A stretch of 64,000 nt of DNA from positions 14,674 to 78,673 of the forward strand of contig JBKHXN010000052.1 of the NCBI GenBank assembly GCA_046565985.1. Reading direction: 5' to 3'. Source of the DNA: Polycyclovorans sp046565985. GTDB taxonomy: Bacteria > Pseudomonadota > Gammaproteobacteria > Nevskiales > Nevskiaceae. Position numbers and translations under genes: made by a program. Under the pieces are notes generated by a model that saw nothing but the letters and a program-made list of their open reading frames with translations, ran no database searches and was not told the origin of the DNA. Positions 18,901-28,103 of this stretch are shown here, piece by piece; the first letter of the stretch is position 1, and every line of letters begins with the position of its first letter.

Positions 18901-19099
18901 GGTTGCGGGCTTGGGTTTTGTGCCGATGGCTTTCAACACCGGCATTGGCAGCGAGGTGCAGCGACCACTGGCGACGGTGGTGATTGGTGGCATCGTATCG
19001 TCAACCCTGCTGACGCTGCTGGTGCTGCCGGGACTGTTCCGCATGGCGCATCAAGCCGCACGGAGTGCGAACGCGATCAGTTCAAGCCCGAGCGCGTAA
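15959..19099 (+). CDS. czcA: Heavy-metal RND efflux pump, CzcA family
   Basis: Inner-membrane proton/metal antiporter of 1046 residues. Starting at ATG 15959 (GAGGAG upstream) places the TM4 proton-relay motif DFGLIVDGAVIIVEN at residues 402-416, so Asp402, Asp408 and Glu415 fall on the same numbers as in CzcA. This motif marks divalent-cation (Zn/Co/Cd/Ni) pumps rather than the Cu(I)-specific CusA class. Other hallmarks are the N-terminal AVPDITNVQVQINTEAPGYSP, LDEGDIALHALRIPGTALTQ in the porter domain and TM10-12 near the end. The upstream TTG/ATG at 15926 overlaps czcB and is not needed. The 3' end overlaps the convergent desaturase gene by 23 bases. Confidence 0.93.
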   Translation: MLERILRFSIAQRWLVLVVVAAVAALGVYNFFRLPIDAVPDITNVQVQINTEAPGYSPLEAEQRVTYLVENAMAGLPRLTYTRSLSRYGLSQVTVVFADGTDIYFARQLVAERIQQVKGLLPPGLAPEMGPIATGLGEVFMFTVDPKPDTRKEDGSAWTAFDLHDAMRWIVRPQLSKVPGVTEVNSIGGFERQVLVAPQPAQLLAYGLTMDDLLVALARNNANQGAGYIERNGAQVLMRSPGQVTSLDEVRQIVVKTLRGAPLILADVAEISWGSDLRTGAATMDGQEVVLGTVFMLVGENSRTVSRAVAAKLEQIQSSLPPGLEARAVYDRTALVDKTLATVRKNLLEGALLVVVVLFLLLGNLRAALVTAMVIPLAMLATITGMVQNQVSANLMSLGALDFGLIVDGAVIIVENCIRRLAQAQQGQDGPLPLKERLEVVYASTSEVIRPSLFGVGIITVVYLPLFALTGVEGKMFQPMALTVVMALIAALVLSLTFMPAAVALVLRGPVAKKENAVMRGAVRLYAPLLRAALHGRVAVLAAAGVLVVACGLLTGRLGSEFIPSLDEGDIALHALRIPGTALTQAVGMQQALEAEIRKLPEVERVFAKLGTAEVATDPMPPSVADTFIILKGRSEWPDPGKPKTQVVTELEKAVMRVPGNNYEFTQPIQMRFNELISGVRSDLAVKVYGDDLDVLIEQAEQIEKVLARVPGAADVKTEQTTGLPVMTVTPRRELLARYGLAVADVQAVAAAAFGGAEAGTLYDGDRRYDIVVRLSDTQRADPQTLSQLTVPLPGGGYVPLQEIAQIEIAPGPNQVNREQGKRRVVVTANVRGRDLGSFVNEVQQRVRGEIALPPGYWLDYGGTFEQLQSASKRLAIVVPVTLALILGLLILAFGSLRDALVIFSGVPLALTGGVLALWWRDIPFSISAGVGFIALSGVAVLNGLVMVSFIRSLMEEGKALDDAIIEGSLTRLRPVLMTALVAGLGFVPMAFNTGIGSEVQRPLATVVIGGIVSSTLLTLLVLPGLFRMAHQAARSANAISSSPSA

Positions 19100-19931
19100 A
19101 GGGCCAGAGCAGCTGCGCGAAGTAACGGCTGGGCGCAGTCTCTCCCCGCAATCCCACCTCGCCTTTGCGAGGACTGCGCGGGGCGTCGTGGAAGCTGCCG
19201 AACAGCCGATCCCAGATCAGCAGCACCTCGCCAAAGTTGACCTGCGCGTCCTCGAAGTCACGCTTGTGATGGAAGCGGTGCATCTCCGCCACGCCCAGCA
19301 GGTGGCGCAGCGGCCCCAGCCGGTAGTCGAGGTTGGCGTGCTGGAAGGCCAGGTGCACGCTCATGAAACTCAGCCACGCGGCTACGGCGATCGGTGTGGC
19401 GCCAAGCAGCAACAGCACGGTCAGACTCGGGCCGGCCAGCACCAGCGCCGACAGCGGATGACGGCGGCCACCATTGAGCCAGTAGAGCCGCTCGGAGCTG
19501 TGGTGGATGGCGTGCAGCCGCCACAACAGTCCACTGGCGTGGCTGGCGCGGTGCATGGTGTAGAGGCCCAGGTCGAGGATGAGACCGGCGAGCAGTACCT
19601 GCGCCCACATGGGGGCTTGCTGTGGCCACAGCACCCACGCCTCCGGTATCCACGCCCGCAGGCCAAAGGCAATGATCACGCTGCCCTGGATCAGCAGGTA
19701 GCTCACGAACCAGTGCAGCAGGTCGGCGACGGTGTCGCCGTCGTGGTCACGGTTCCAGTCCGGTTCGTAGGGGAATCTCCGCTCCAGGACAGCCACCAGA
19801 CCCATGCCGGCGACGACGATCAGCGGGAACGCCGGCCAGTAAGCGACACCCGCGGTGGCGAGCATCAACAGCGCCGCGGCGGCACTTCCGGCGATCAGCG
19901 GGTAGGCGGTATATCGAACAAGGGTTTGCAT
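19077..19931 (-). CDS. Membrane fatty acid hydroxylase / sterol desaturase family protein
   Basis: Di-iron membrane oxygenase of 284 residues from ATG 19931, which has GGAGAA six bases upstream; an ATG at 19958 lacks this. Several hydrophobic segments alternate with the His clusters that bind the di-iron centre: HRASH, HAIHHSS, HLAFQHANLDY and HRFHHKRD. It likely hydroxylates or desaturates a lipid. It lies downstream of and co-oriented with an AraC regulator and convergent with czcA. Confidence 0.82.
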   Translation of the reverse strand: MQTLVRYTAYPLIAGSAAAALLMLATAGVAYWPAFPLIVVAGMGLVAVLERRFPYEPDWNRDHDGDTVADLLHWFVSYLLIQGSVIIAFGLRAWIPEAWVLWPQQAPMWAQVLLAGLILDLGLYTMHRASHASGLLWRLHAIHHSSERLYWLNGGRRHPLSALVLAGPSLTVLLLLGATPIAVAAWLSFMSVHLAFQHANLDYRLGPLRHLLGVAEMHRFHHKRDFEDAQVNFGEVLLIWDRLFGSFHDAPRSPRKGEVGLRGETAPSRYFAQLLWPFTRSGLN

Positions 19932-19994
19932 GGCCGTTCTCCAGTTGCCCGGCAGCATGCATGAGACCCTGCCCGCCGGTCTTGAACGATTGAG

Positions 19995-20753
19995 CTATGC
20001 CCCCCTGAGTGCGCTCAACGCACGTGGCGCAATACCGAAATGCCGGCGCACCGTGCGCGTGAAGTGCGCCGCGTCGGAGAATCCGGCCGCCAGGGCCGCG
20101 TCGGTGATGGCCTCGCCCTGCATCAGGGCAGCCATCGCGTGCAGCAGCCGGCGCCAGCGCAGGTAGGGCCGCAGTGCCATGCCGGCATGTGCACGGAAGC
20201 GATGCTGGAAGCGGCTCAGGGACAATCCGGCCTGGCCGGCCAATTCCGAGGCCGCGAGTCGCTCCGGCAGAGGCGTGGGCAGCGCCGTCATGATCTGGTG
20301 GATCAGTTCGTCGCGCTGCCGCTCCGGGAGCGCATGGCGGGAGCCCGCCAGCATCGAGGCCAGCCATTGATCGGGCGCGGGTGCGAGTGCGGCCAGGTCG
20401 CCGAGTCTGCGGCGTGCCTGCTGGATTTCTTCGGCTGTCAGCGGGCTGACAGCGTCCAGCACACGCTGGCTCAGCGCCTGTCCCGCATCGGAGTCGGGCT
20501 CGATATAGAACAGAGAGACCGGCTCGCGCGTGGGCGCCAGCTGGTGGCGCACATTCGCGCCGATCATGATCCCCGTGTGCGAAATCCAGCCGGTCTGCAC
20601 CGTCCAGACGGATTGCGGAGACTCCGCGATGAGGATCTGGATGGCGTGGTGGGCGTGCGGCTGATTGTCGCCCGCCATGCCCTTGAACCAGCCCCAGCCC
20701 AGGCCCATGCGGGCGAGCCCCTGCCAGGGCTGTGGCGCTCCGGCTATGGGCAT
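19995..20753 (-). CDS. AraC-family transcriptional regulator
   Basis: DNA-binding regulator of 252 residues from ATG 20753; the frame extending to 21116 lies antisense to the S9 peptidase and is unsupported. The N-terminal half is a cupin-like sensing domain with HAHHAIQILIAE. The C-terminal ~100 residues carry two helix-turn-helix motifs (AGQAGLSLSRFQHRFRAHAG; DAALAAGFSDAAHFTRTVRR). It sits 63 bases upstream of the desaturase gene and may control it. The ligand is unknown. Confidence 0.88.
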   Translation of the reverse strand: MPIAGAPQPWQGLARMGLGWGWFKGMAGDNQPHAHHAIQILIAESPQSVWTVQTGWISHTGIMIGANVRHQLAPTREPVSLFYIEPDSDAGQALSQRVLDAVSPLTAEEIQQARRRLGDLAALAPAPDQWLASMLAGSRHALPERQRDELIHQIMTALPTPLPERLAASELAGQAGLSLSRFQHRFRAHAGMALRPYLRWRRLLHAMAALMQGEAITDAALAAGFSDAAHFTRTVRRHFGIAPRALSALRGA

Positions 20754-20827
20754 GATCGAGTCCCTGGGGTGTCCCGTCTTTCGCAGATGTTCAGTCCGGT
20801 GAAGAGTCCCTGCCGGGGTGCTGCGGC

Positions 20828-22891
<2,064 letters not shown>

Positions 22892-22985
22892 GGGTCATCC
22901 TCGATTGCGAATCCATAGGGTAGTCAGCGCGCAGCACGAGGGATAGCGGAACTATACTCAGCCGAGTCACCTTCAGGGTCTCCAC

Positions 22986-24542
22986 ATGCATCCCGTCACC
23001 TCGCGGCCCGGTAATTTCCTGGGCCACCCGCCCGGCCTGTTCGTCTGTTTTCTCACCGAGATGTGGGAGCGCTTCTCCTTCTACGGGATGAAGGCGCTGC
23101 TGTTCTTCTACATCACCAAGTACCACCTGTTCAGCGACGAGGCGGGGTATCTGCTGCTCGGCACCTACGGCGGCCTGGCCTACGCGCTGCCGGTGGTGGG
23201 CGGGCTGCTGGCCGACCGCTACCTGGGCATGCGCAAGGCGGTGATCTTCGGCGGCGTGCTGCTGTGCCTGGGGCATTTCGGCATGGCCTTCGAGGGTGAG
23301 CAGGCACGCTGGGTAGAAGGTCAGGCGCAGCGTGACGAGGGCGCCCTGCAGGTGTTCTACGCCTCGCTGGCGCTGATCATCATGGGCGTGGGGTTCCTCA
23401 AACCCAACATCTCCACCCTCGTCGGACGGCTGTACGCGGAGGACGACCCCCGCCGGGATTCGGGCTTCACCTGGTTCTACATGGGCATCAACCTCGGTGC
23501 CTTCATCTCCTCGCTGCTGTGCGGCTGGCTGGGCGAGACCTATGGCTGGAAGTACGGCTTCGGCGCCGCCGGCGTGGGCATGCTGCTGGGGCTGGCGGTG
23601 TTCCTGCACGGGCAGCGCTACTTCCACGGCTGTGCCGAGCCGCCGGACGCCGCCCGCCTGCGCCAGCGCCACGGCGGCCTTTCCTGCGAACGCTGGATCT
23701 ACCTGGCGGCGCTGCTCGGCGTGGTGCTGGTCTGGCAGCTGCTGCAGGCCCGGCTGGGCTTCCTGCAGCAGATCCAGCTCAGTGCAACCGAGGCCGTGGC
23801 CCTGGTCGCCGCGCTGGCGCTGGGCGTCTGGTTTGCGTGGTTCACGCTGCGCCATTGCAGCCCGGCCGAACGCGGGCGCATGTGGGTATTGATGCTGCTG
23901 ATCGCGGTCAGCACGGTGTTCTGGGGCCTCTACGAACAGAGCTACAGCAGCTGGAACGCCTTTGCCGACCGCGTGATGAACCGCGAGGGGCTGGGGGTGC
24001 AGTGGAAGGCCAGCCAGCTCACCTCGCTGGGCGCCTTCTTCATCTTCCTGCTGGCGCCGCTGTTTGCCTGGCTGTGGCCGCGGCTGGATGCGCGCGGCAT
24101 CAATCCCGGCGCGCCGGTCAAGTTCGGCTGGGGCCTGGTCTGCGCGGGGCTATCCATGGGCGTGCTGGCCTACGCGGCCGCACATCCGGAGGCCAACGGC
24201 AAGGCCGCCCTGCACTGGTTCGTGCTGGCCTACCTGGTGCTGGAGATCGGCGAGATGCTGCTCTCGCCCATCGGCCTGTCGGCGGTGACGCGCCTCTCGG
24301 TGCCGCGCGTGGTGAGCCTGATGATGGGCGTGTGGTTCCTGGCCTCGGCCTTCGGCGAGATGCTGGCCGGGCGCTTCGCCACGCTGGCCGCACTGGAGCC
24401 GGGAGAGCAGGCGCTGGACCTGTCCCTGGCACTGGGCGTTTACGGCGAGCTGTTCGTGCTGCTGATGTGGGTGGGCCTGGCCAGCGGCGGCGTCCTGCTG
24501 CTCGCCAGCCCCGGGCTCAACCGGCTGTCGGCGCGCGCCTGA
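22986..24542 (+). CDS. POT/PTR family proton-dependent oligopeptide transporter
   Basis: Major-facilitator symporter of 518 residues for di- and tripeptides. The POT signature EMWERFSFYGMKALLFFY is at TM1, with GGLLADRYLGMRK after TM2. The second family signature FTWFYMGINLGAFIS lies near residue 165. About twelve to fourteen hydrophobic segments are visible. The ATG is 94 bases from the start of the divergent S9 peptidase; a -10-like TATACT lies at 22953-22958. Its 3' end overlaps the convergent protease gene by 26 bases. Confidence 0.92.
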   Translation: MHPVTSRPGNFLGHPPGLFVCFLTEMWERFSFYGMKALLFFYITKYHLFSDEAGYLLLGTYGGLAYALPVVGGLLADRYLGMRKAVIFGGVLLCLGHFGMAFEGEQARWVEGQAQRDEGALQVFYASLALIIMGVGFLKPNISTLVGRLYAEDDPRRDSGFTWFYMGINLGAFISSLLCGWLGETYGWKYGFGAAGVGMLLGLAVFLHGQRYFHGCAEPPDAARLRQRHGGLSCERWIYLAALLGVVLVWQLLQARLGFLQQIQLSATEAVALVAALALGVWFAWFTLRHCSPAERGRMWVLMLLIAVSTVFWGLYEQSYSSWNAFADRVMNREGLGVQWKASQLTSLGAFFIFLLAPLFAWLWPRLDARGINPGAPVKFGWGLVCAGLSMGVLAYAAAHPEANGKAALHWFVLAYLVLEIGEMLLSPIGLSAVTRLSVPRVVSLMMGVWFLASAFGEMLAGRFATLAALEPGEQALDLSLALGVYGELFVLLMWVGLASGGVLLLASPGLNRLSARA

Positions 24543-26043
24543 GCCGGGCACCCGCCAGGGCGCAGGCCAGCAGCAGGAGCAGCAGGCGCGGATCCGGCGC
24601 GCCGCCACCGCCGCTGGCAGTCTGGCGGCTTTCCATGGCCGCCCCTTGCAGCGCGCAGACGGGCCTGGGGGGCTCGCTGGTCTCGGTAGCCAGCGTGCCC
24701 GGCATGGGATCGGCGCCGGCGCACTGTGCATCGGCGGGGTTGCGGCCGCAGAGGGTTTGGGTTGTGCCTGCACCCACGGGATCGAGATGGCTGCGCAGCT
24801 CGGCGCTATCGCCCCAGGCCACGTCCAGGCGGCCGAAGAAATCCGGTTCCGAGCGCGCGTCGCAGCTGCTGCTGCCGCCCGAGAGCACGCCGGTCACCTG
24901 CCGGTCCTGGTTCCACAGCCCGGCGCCGGAAGAGCCGGGCTCGGTAACGCCCTCGTCCCAGGTGATGCGCCAGGTTTCCGCCGTAAAGCTGGGGTTGGTA
25001 AAGGTCTGGCTGGCCTGGACGCCGGGCTGGCTGTAGGTGCTGATCTTCTTGGCGTCGGACCGGGGATGGTGCAGGCTCACGCCGGACTGCGGCGTGGCGC
25101 CGTTGACGGCATTCCAGCCGGCGAAGTAGGCCTCGAAGGCGGCCAGTTTTGCCTCGGCTTCGGGATCGGTGCTCTCGACCAGCAGCGTGTCCGCCGCTTC
25201 CGAGACCGCGCACACGGCGCTGCCACTCAGGGCCTGACTGGTGCTGAGTGTCGGCGCATCCACCCCACAGGTGGGGTTTTCGAAATTGAAGATCAGGTTC
25301 ACGCTGGCGGCGTTGTCGTTGTTGATCTGGCAGTGGCGTGCGGTGAGCACGTAGGGGCGGTTGTTGAAGGCGCTGTTGTTGAGCAGTGTGCCGCTGCAGC
25401 GGATCCGGCCGTTGGCCACGTCCACCGTCACCATCACCGCGGCGCGGATCTCGTCGCGCCAGTTGTCGCCGGGGGGGCAGGCGACGTCCACGTTGCAGCT
25501 GCCGGCGTCGCCCAGTGCCTTGGGCGCGTACAGGGCCCGGTCGCCGTGGTAGGCCTTGGCGATCAGCAGCTGCGGGGTATCGGGCGTGGCCGGGTAGGGC
25601 AGCGCCAGTTGCAGGCGCGCGTGCGCGCCGGGGACCGGCGGGGTCCACAGCCGTCCGTCCGCCTGCGGATTCAGGGCGTGCACCACCTCGCCCTGCACGT
25701 CGGCCAGGCTCAGCCGCGCGCCGGCGGGCAGGGCCACGCCGGTCAGCTGCAGCGACAGCGACAGCGCGCCTTCGGAGGCGATGTCCAGCGTCCAGGTCTG
25801 GGTCTCGGGGCTGCTGCTCCACAGGCCGGCGTCCAGACCCTGGTTGATGTCCACGCCCACCGCGTAGCGGCGCGGATCATCCCCGGCGGCGGCGATGGCG
25901 GCCCGGACCTGCAGCGGGTCCAGGTTCAGTACCGGCGGTTCCGGGGAGGTATCGCCGGTCTTGGGTGCGAAGGCCAGCAGGCCCGGGGACAGCCCCAGCA
26001 GCAACAGGCCAGCGAGACGGCCGAGGGCGGGCCGGATCTTCAT
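24517..26043 (-). CDS. Secreted trypsin-like serine protease with GlyGly-CTERM anchor
   Basis: Protein of 508 residues from ATG 26043. It has a signal peptide (ALGRLAGLLLLGLSPGLLAF), a ~150-residue beta-rich propeptide-like region, and a chymotrypsin-fold domain resembling lysyl endopeptidases: CSGTLLNN, His in VLTARHCQINN, and the Ser loop TEPGSSGAGLWN, with several paired Cys. The C-terminus is a Gly-rich spacer SGGGGAPDP, a Leu-rich transmembrane stretch and Arg residues (LRRA), i.e. a GlyGly-CTERM sorting signal normally cut by rhombosortase. It overlaps ygfZ by four bases, so translation may be coupled. The longer open frame up to 26979 is an artefact of the ygfZ region. Confidence 0.85.
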   Translation of the reverse strand: MKIRPALGRLAGLLLLGLSPGLLAFAPKTGDTSPEPPVLNLDPLQVRAAIAAAGDDPRRYAVGVDINQGLDAGLWSSSPETQTWTLDIASEGALSLSLQLTGVALPAGARLSLADVQGEVVHALNPQADGRLWTPPVPGAHARLQLALPYPATPDTPQLLIAKAYHGDRALYAPKALGDAGSCNVDVACPPGDNWRDEIRAAVMVTVDVANGRIRCSGTLLNNSAFNNRPYVLTARHCQINNDNAASVNLIFNFENPTCGVDAPTLSTSQALSGSAVCAVSEAADTLLVESTDPEAEAKLAAFEAYFAGWNAVNGATPQSGVSLHHPRSDAKKISTYSQPGVQASQTFTNPSFTAETWRITWDEGVTEPGSSGAGLWNQDRQVTGVLSGGSSSCDARSEPDFFGRLDVAWGDSAELRSHLDPVGAGTTQTLCGRNPADAQCAGADPMPGTLATETSEPPRPVCALQGAAMESRQTASGGGGAPDPRLLLLLLACALAGARLRRAPTAG

Positions 26044-26969
26044 GCGCCGGGCGCTCCGGTGGGGGCGCTGACACTCACCCGTGGGCCTTCCGGCGTGTCC
26101 AGACGCAGGTCCGGCGTGCCCTCCAGGGCGCGCAGCTGCAGCACGGCGCTGAAGGCGCAGCCGCCGTCTGCGCAGATGGCCGCCTGGACCACGCTGCCCA
26201 CCGGCTCCGGTGCGCCGTGGGCGTAGAGCGGAGCGCCGGGCAGCGGCGGACTGCCGGCGGCGCGGCAGGCGAACAGACGCCGCTTGATCTGCCCCAGGTA
26301 GTGCAGGCGCGCGACGATCTCCTGCCCGGTGTAGCAGCCCTTGCTGAAGCTGATGCCGCCGAGCAGGTCGAGGTTGGCCATCTGCGGCACGAATTCGTCG
26401 CGGGTCTCCGGCAGGATGGTCGGCAGCCCGCAGGCGATGTCCTGCAGACACCAGTCGTTGAGCGTGCCGGCGCGGCAGGCGGGCAGCGCGGCCAGGCGTT
26501 CGGGTGTGCCCCACAGCGCGTAGCGCGGCTGGTCTCCCGGCTGGCGGATGAGGCTGATGCCCTGGGCGCCGGCGCGCGCGAACGGCGCCTCCGGCGCGGG
26601 CAGGCCCGCCGTCCGCAGCCAGTCCGGCGCGCCGGCGCCGTACACGCCCAGGCCGGCCAGCGGCGCCGGCTCCAGGGTGACGCGCGAACGCAGGATGAAC
26701 AGCCGCAGCCGCTTGAGCGTGTCGTCGAGCACGCGCTGGTCCAGCTGCAGATGGATGTCGGCTTCGTGCAGGAACAGCTGCAGCACCGCCAGCATGCGGC
26801 CCTTGGGGCTGTTGAGGCTGGAGAGCTGGCCCTGCTGCTCGCCGAGCAGGCGCACGTCGTTGCTGAGCTGGCCCTGCAGCAGGCTCGGGGCGTCTTCGCC
26901 GCTGGCGCGGATCAGACCCAGGTGGGATAGGGGGAGGTGATGGACCGGATTCATGGAATTCATTGCCAC
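26040..26969 (-). CDS. ygfZ: YgfZ/GcvT-fold folate-binding Fe-S maintenance protein
   Basis: Folate-dependent protein of 309 residues needed for repair or assembly of certain Fe-S enzymes. The signature KGCYTGQEIVARLHY is present at about residue 225, with the GcvT-like N-terminal HLGLIRASGEDAPSLLQGQL. Starts GTG 26969, ATG 26963 and ATG 26954 are all in frame and none has a clear ribosome binding site. It is divergent from the succinate dehydrogenase locus, itself an Fe-S enzyme, a sensible functional neighbour. Confidence 0.92.
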   Translation of the reverse strand: MAMNSMNPVHHLPLSHLGLIRASGEDAPSLLQGQLSNDVRLLGEQQGQLSSLNSPKGRMLAVLQLFLHEADIHLQLDQRVLDDTLKRLRLFILRSRVTLEPAPLAGLGVYGAGAPDWLRTAGLPAPEAPFARAGAQGISLIRQPGDQPRYALWGTPERLAALPACRAGTLNDWCLQDIACGLPTILPETRDEFVPQMANLDLLGGISFSKGCYTGQEIVARLHYLGQIKRRLFACRAAGSPPLPGAPLYAHGAPEPVGSVVQAAICADGGCAFSAVLQLRALEGTPDLRLDTPEGPRVSVSAPTGAPGA

Positions 26970-27026
26970 TGATACGCAAATCTTGTCACACTAGTGCGCT
27001 TTCCAAGCCGGACTTTTCTCCCATTC

Positions 27027-27251
27027 ATGCCCCCCATTCACGCCGCCGAGCCTGCCAGCCCCCCGTCCCGCGACACGGATGTGGTGCCGCTGGCCGAACT
27101 GCTCAGGGCGCAGAATGACGCGCCCGCCCCGGCTCCGGCCGCGGCGGAGACCGAGCCGGGGCGGGTTCCCGAGATCGGCGGCCGCCAGAACGGGCTGGAA
27201 CCGACCCGCTACGGAGACTGGGAAAAAAACGGCCGCTGTATAGATTTTTGA
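27027..27251 (+). CDS. Succinate dehydrogenase assembly factor 4-like (DUF1674) protein
   Basis: Seventy-four residues from ATG 27027. The N-terminal half is Ala/Pro-rich and disordered. The C-terminus carries the DUF1674/SDHAF4 signature: EIGGRQNGLEPTRYGDWEKNG then a terminal IDF. The mitochondrial homologue binds flavinylated SDHA and promotes its joining to SDHB. Its place 50 bases before sdhC fits that role. The in-frame extension to 26994 uses a non-ATG start and is not needed. Confidence 0.85.
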   Translation: MPPIHAAEPASPPSRDTDVVPLAELLRAQNDAPAPAPAAAETEPGRVPEIGGRQNGLEPTRYGDWEKNGRCIDF

Positions 27252-27301
27252 GCGGCTTGCCCGCATTTCCCTTATTTTTCACGTCCCCTCCGGGAGCCGG
27301 A

Positions 27302-27706
27302 ATGAGCGCCACCAAACCCTCCACGCCGAACCGTCCGCTGTCCCCTTTCATGCTGGGACAGTACTACCGCTTCCAGCTGACCTCGGTGCTGTCCTTTGCC
27401 CACCGCCTCACCGGTCTGGGCCTGAGCCTCGGCACGCTGTTGCTGGCGGTGTGGCTGATCGCGCTCTCCGGCGGTGAGCCGGCCTACCGCGCCGTGGCCG
27501 TGCATCTGCAGGCCTGGTACGGCCAGACGCTGCTGTTCGCCTGGAGCTGGGCGTTTCTCTACCACCTGTGCAACGGCATCCGTCATCTGTTCTGGGACGC
27601 GGGCTATGCACTGGAACTGCCCGCCGCCTATCGCAGCGGTTACCTGGCGGTGATTGCCTCACTGCTGCTGACGGCCGCCTGCTGGGCCACGGCCTACCTG
27701 ATCTGA
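27302..27706 (+). CDS. sdhC: Succinate dehydrogenase cytochrome b556 subunit
   Basis: Membrane anchor of 134 residues with three transmembrane helices. ATG 27302 follows a GGGAG ribosome site; the frame upstream to 27248 is not conserved-looking. The quinone-site motif SFAHRLTGLGL and the heme-ligand region YHLCNGIRHLFWD are present. With SdhD it holds heme b and the ubiquinone site of complex II. Confidence 0.95.
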   Translation: MSATKPSTPNRPLSPFMLGQYYRFQLTSVLSFAHRLTGLGLSLGTLLLAVWLIALSGGEPAYRAVAVHLQAWYGQTLLFAWSWAFLYHLCNGIRHLFWDAGYALELPAAYRSGYLAVIASLLLTAACWATAYLI

Positions 27707-27719
27707 CGAGGAACCACAC

Positions 27720-28100
27720 ATGAGCTTGCGTTCTCCGCTTGGCCGCGCGCGCGGCCTGGGTTCGGCCAAGGAAGGCGTCCACCATTTCTGGGTCCAGCGT
27801 GTCTCGGCGGTGGCTTTGGTGCCGTTGTCGCTGTGGTTCGTGTTTTCGGTTGCCCAGCTCGCCGGTGGCGACTACGCCGCCGTGCATCACTGGGTCTCTG
27901 CGCCCTCGGTCGCCGTGACGCTGGTGCTGTTCCTCGGCGCGGCGCTGTATCACTCCATGCTCGGCGTGCAGGTGGTTGTCGAAGACTACGTGGCGCATGA
28001 AGGTGCGCGCATCGCCACGCTGATGCTGCTGAAATTCATCCACGTCGTGGTGGCGGCCGCGAGCATTTTCGCCGTCCTCAAAGTTGCCCTGGGAGCCTAG
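27720..28100 (+). CDS. sdhD: Succinate dehydrogenase hydrophobic membrane anchor subunit
   Basis: One hundred twenty-six residues, three hydrophobic helices. The first block GLGSAKEGVHHFWVQRVSAVAL is typical of SdhD. The YHSMLGVQVVVEDYV segment provides the heme His and the quinone-site Asp-Tyr pair. It lies 13 bases after sdhC and three bases before sdhA. Confidence 0.94.
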   Translation: MSLRSPLGRARGLGSAKEGVHHFWVQRVSAVALVPLSLWFVFSVAQLAGGDYAAVHHWVSAPSVAVTLVLFLGAALYHSMLGVQVVVEDYVAHEGARIATLMLLKFIHVVVAAASIFAVLKVALGA

Positions 28101-28103
28101 TGC

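Noticed and set aside
26044..26979. N-terminal extension of the GlyGly-CTERM protease frame
   Set aside because: It overlaps ygfZ in another frame and is Pro/Arg/Ala low-complexity; the signal peptide begins at ATG 26043.
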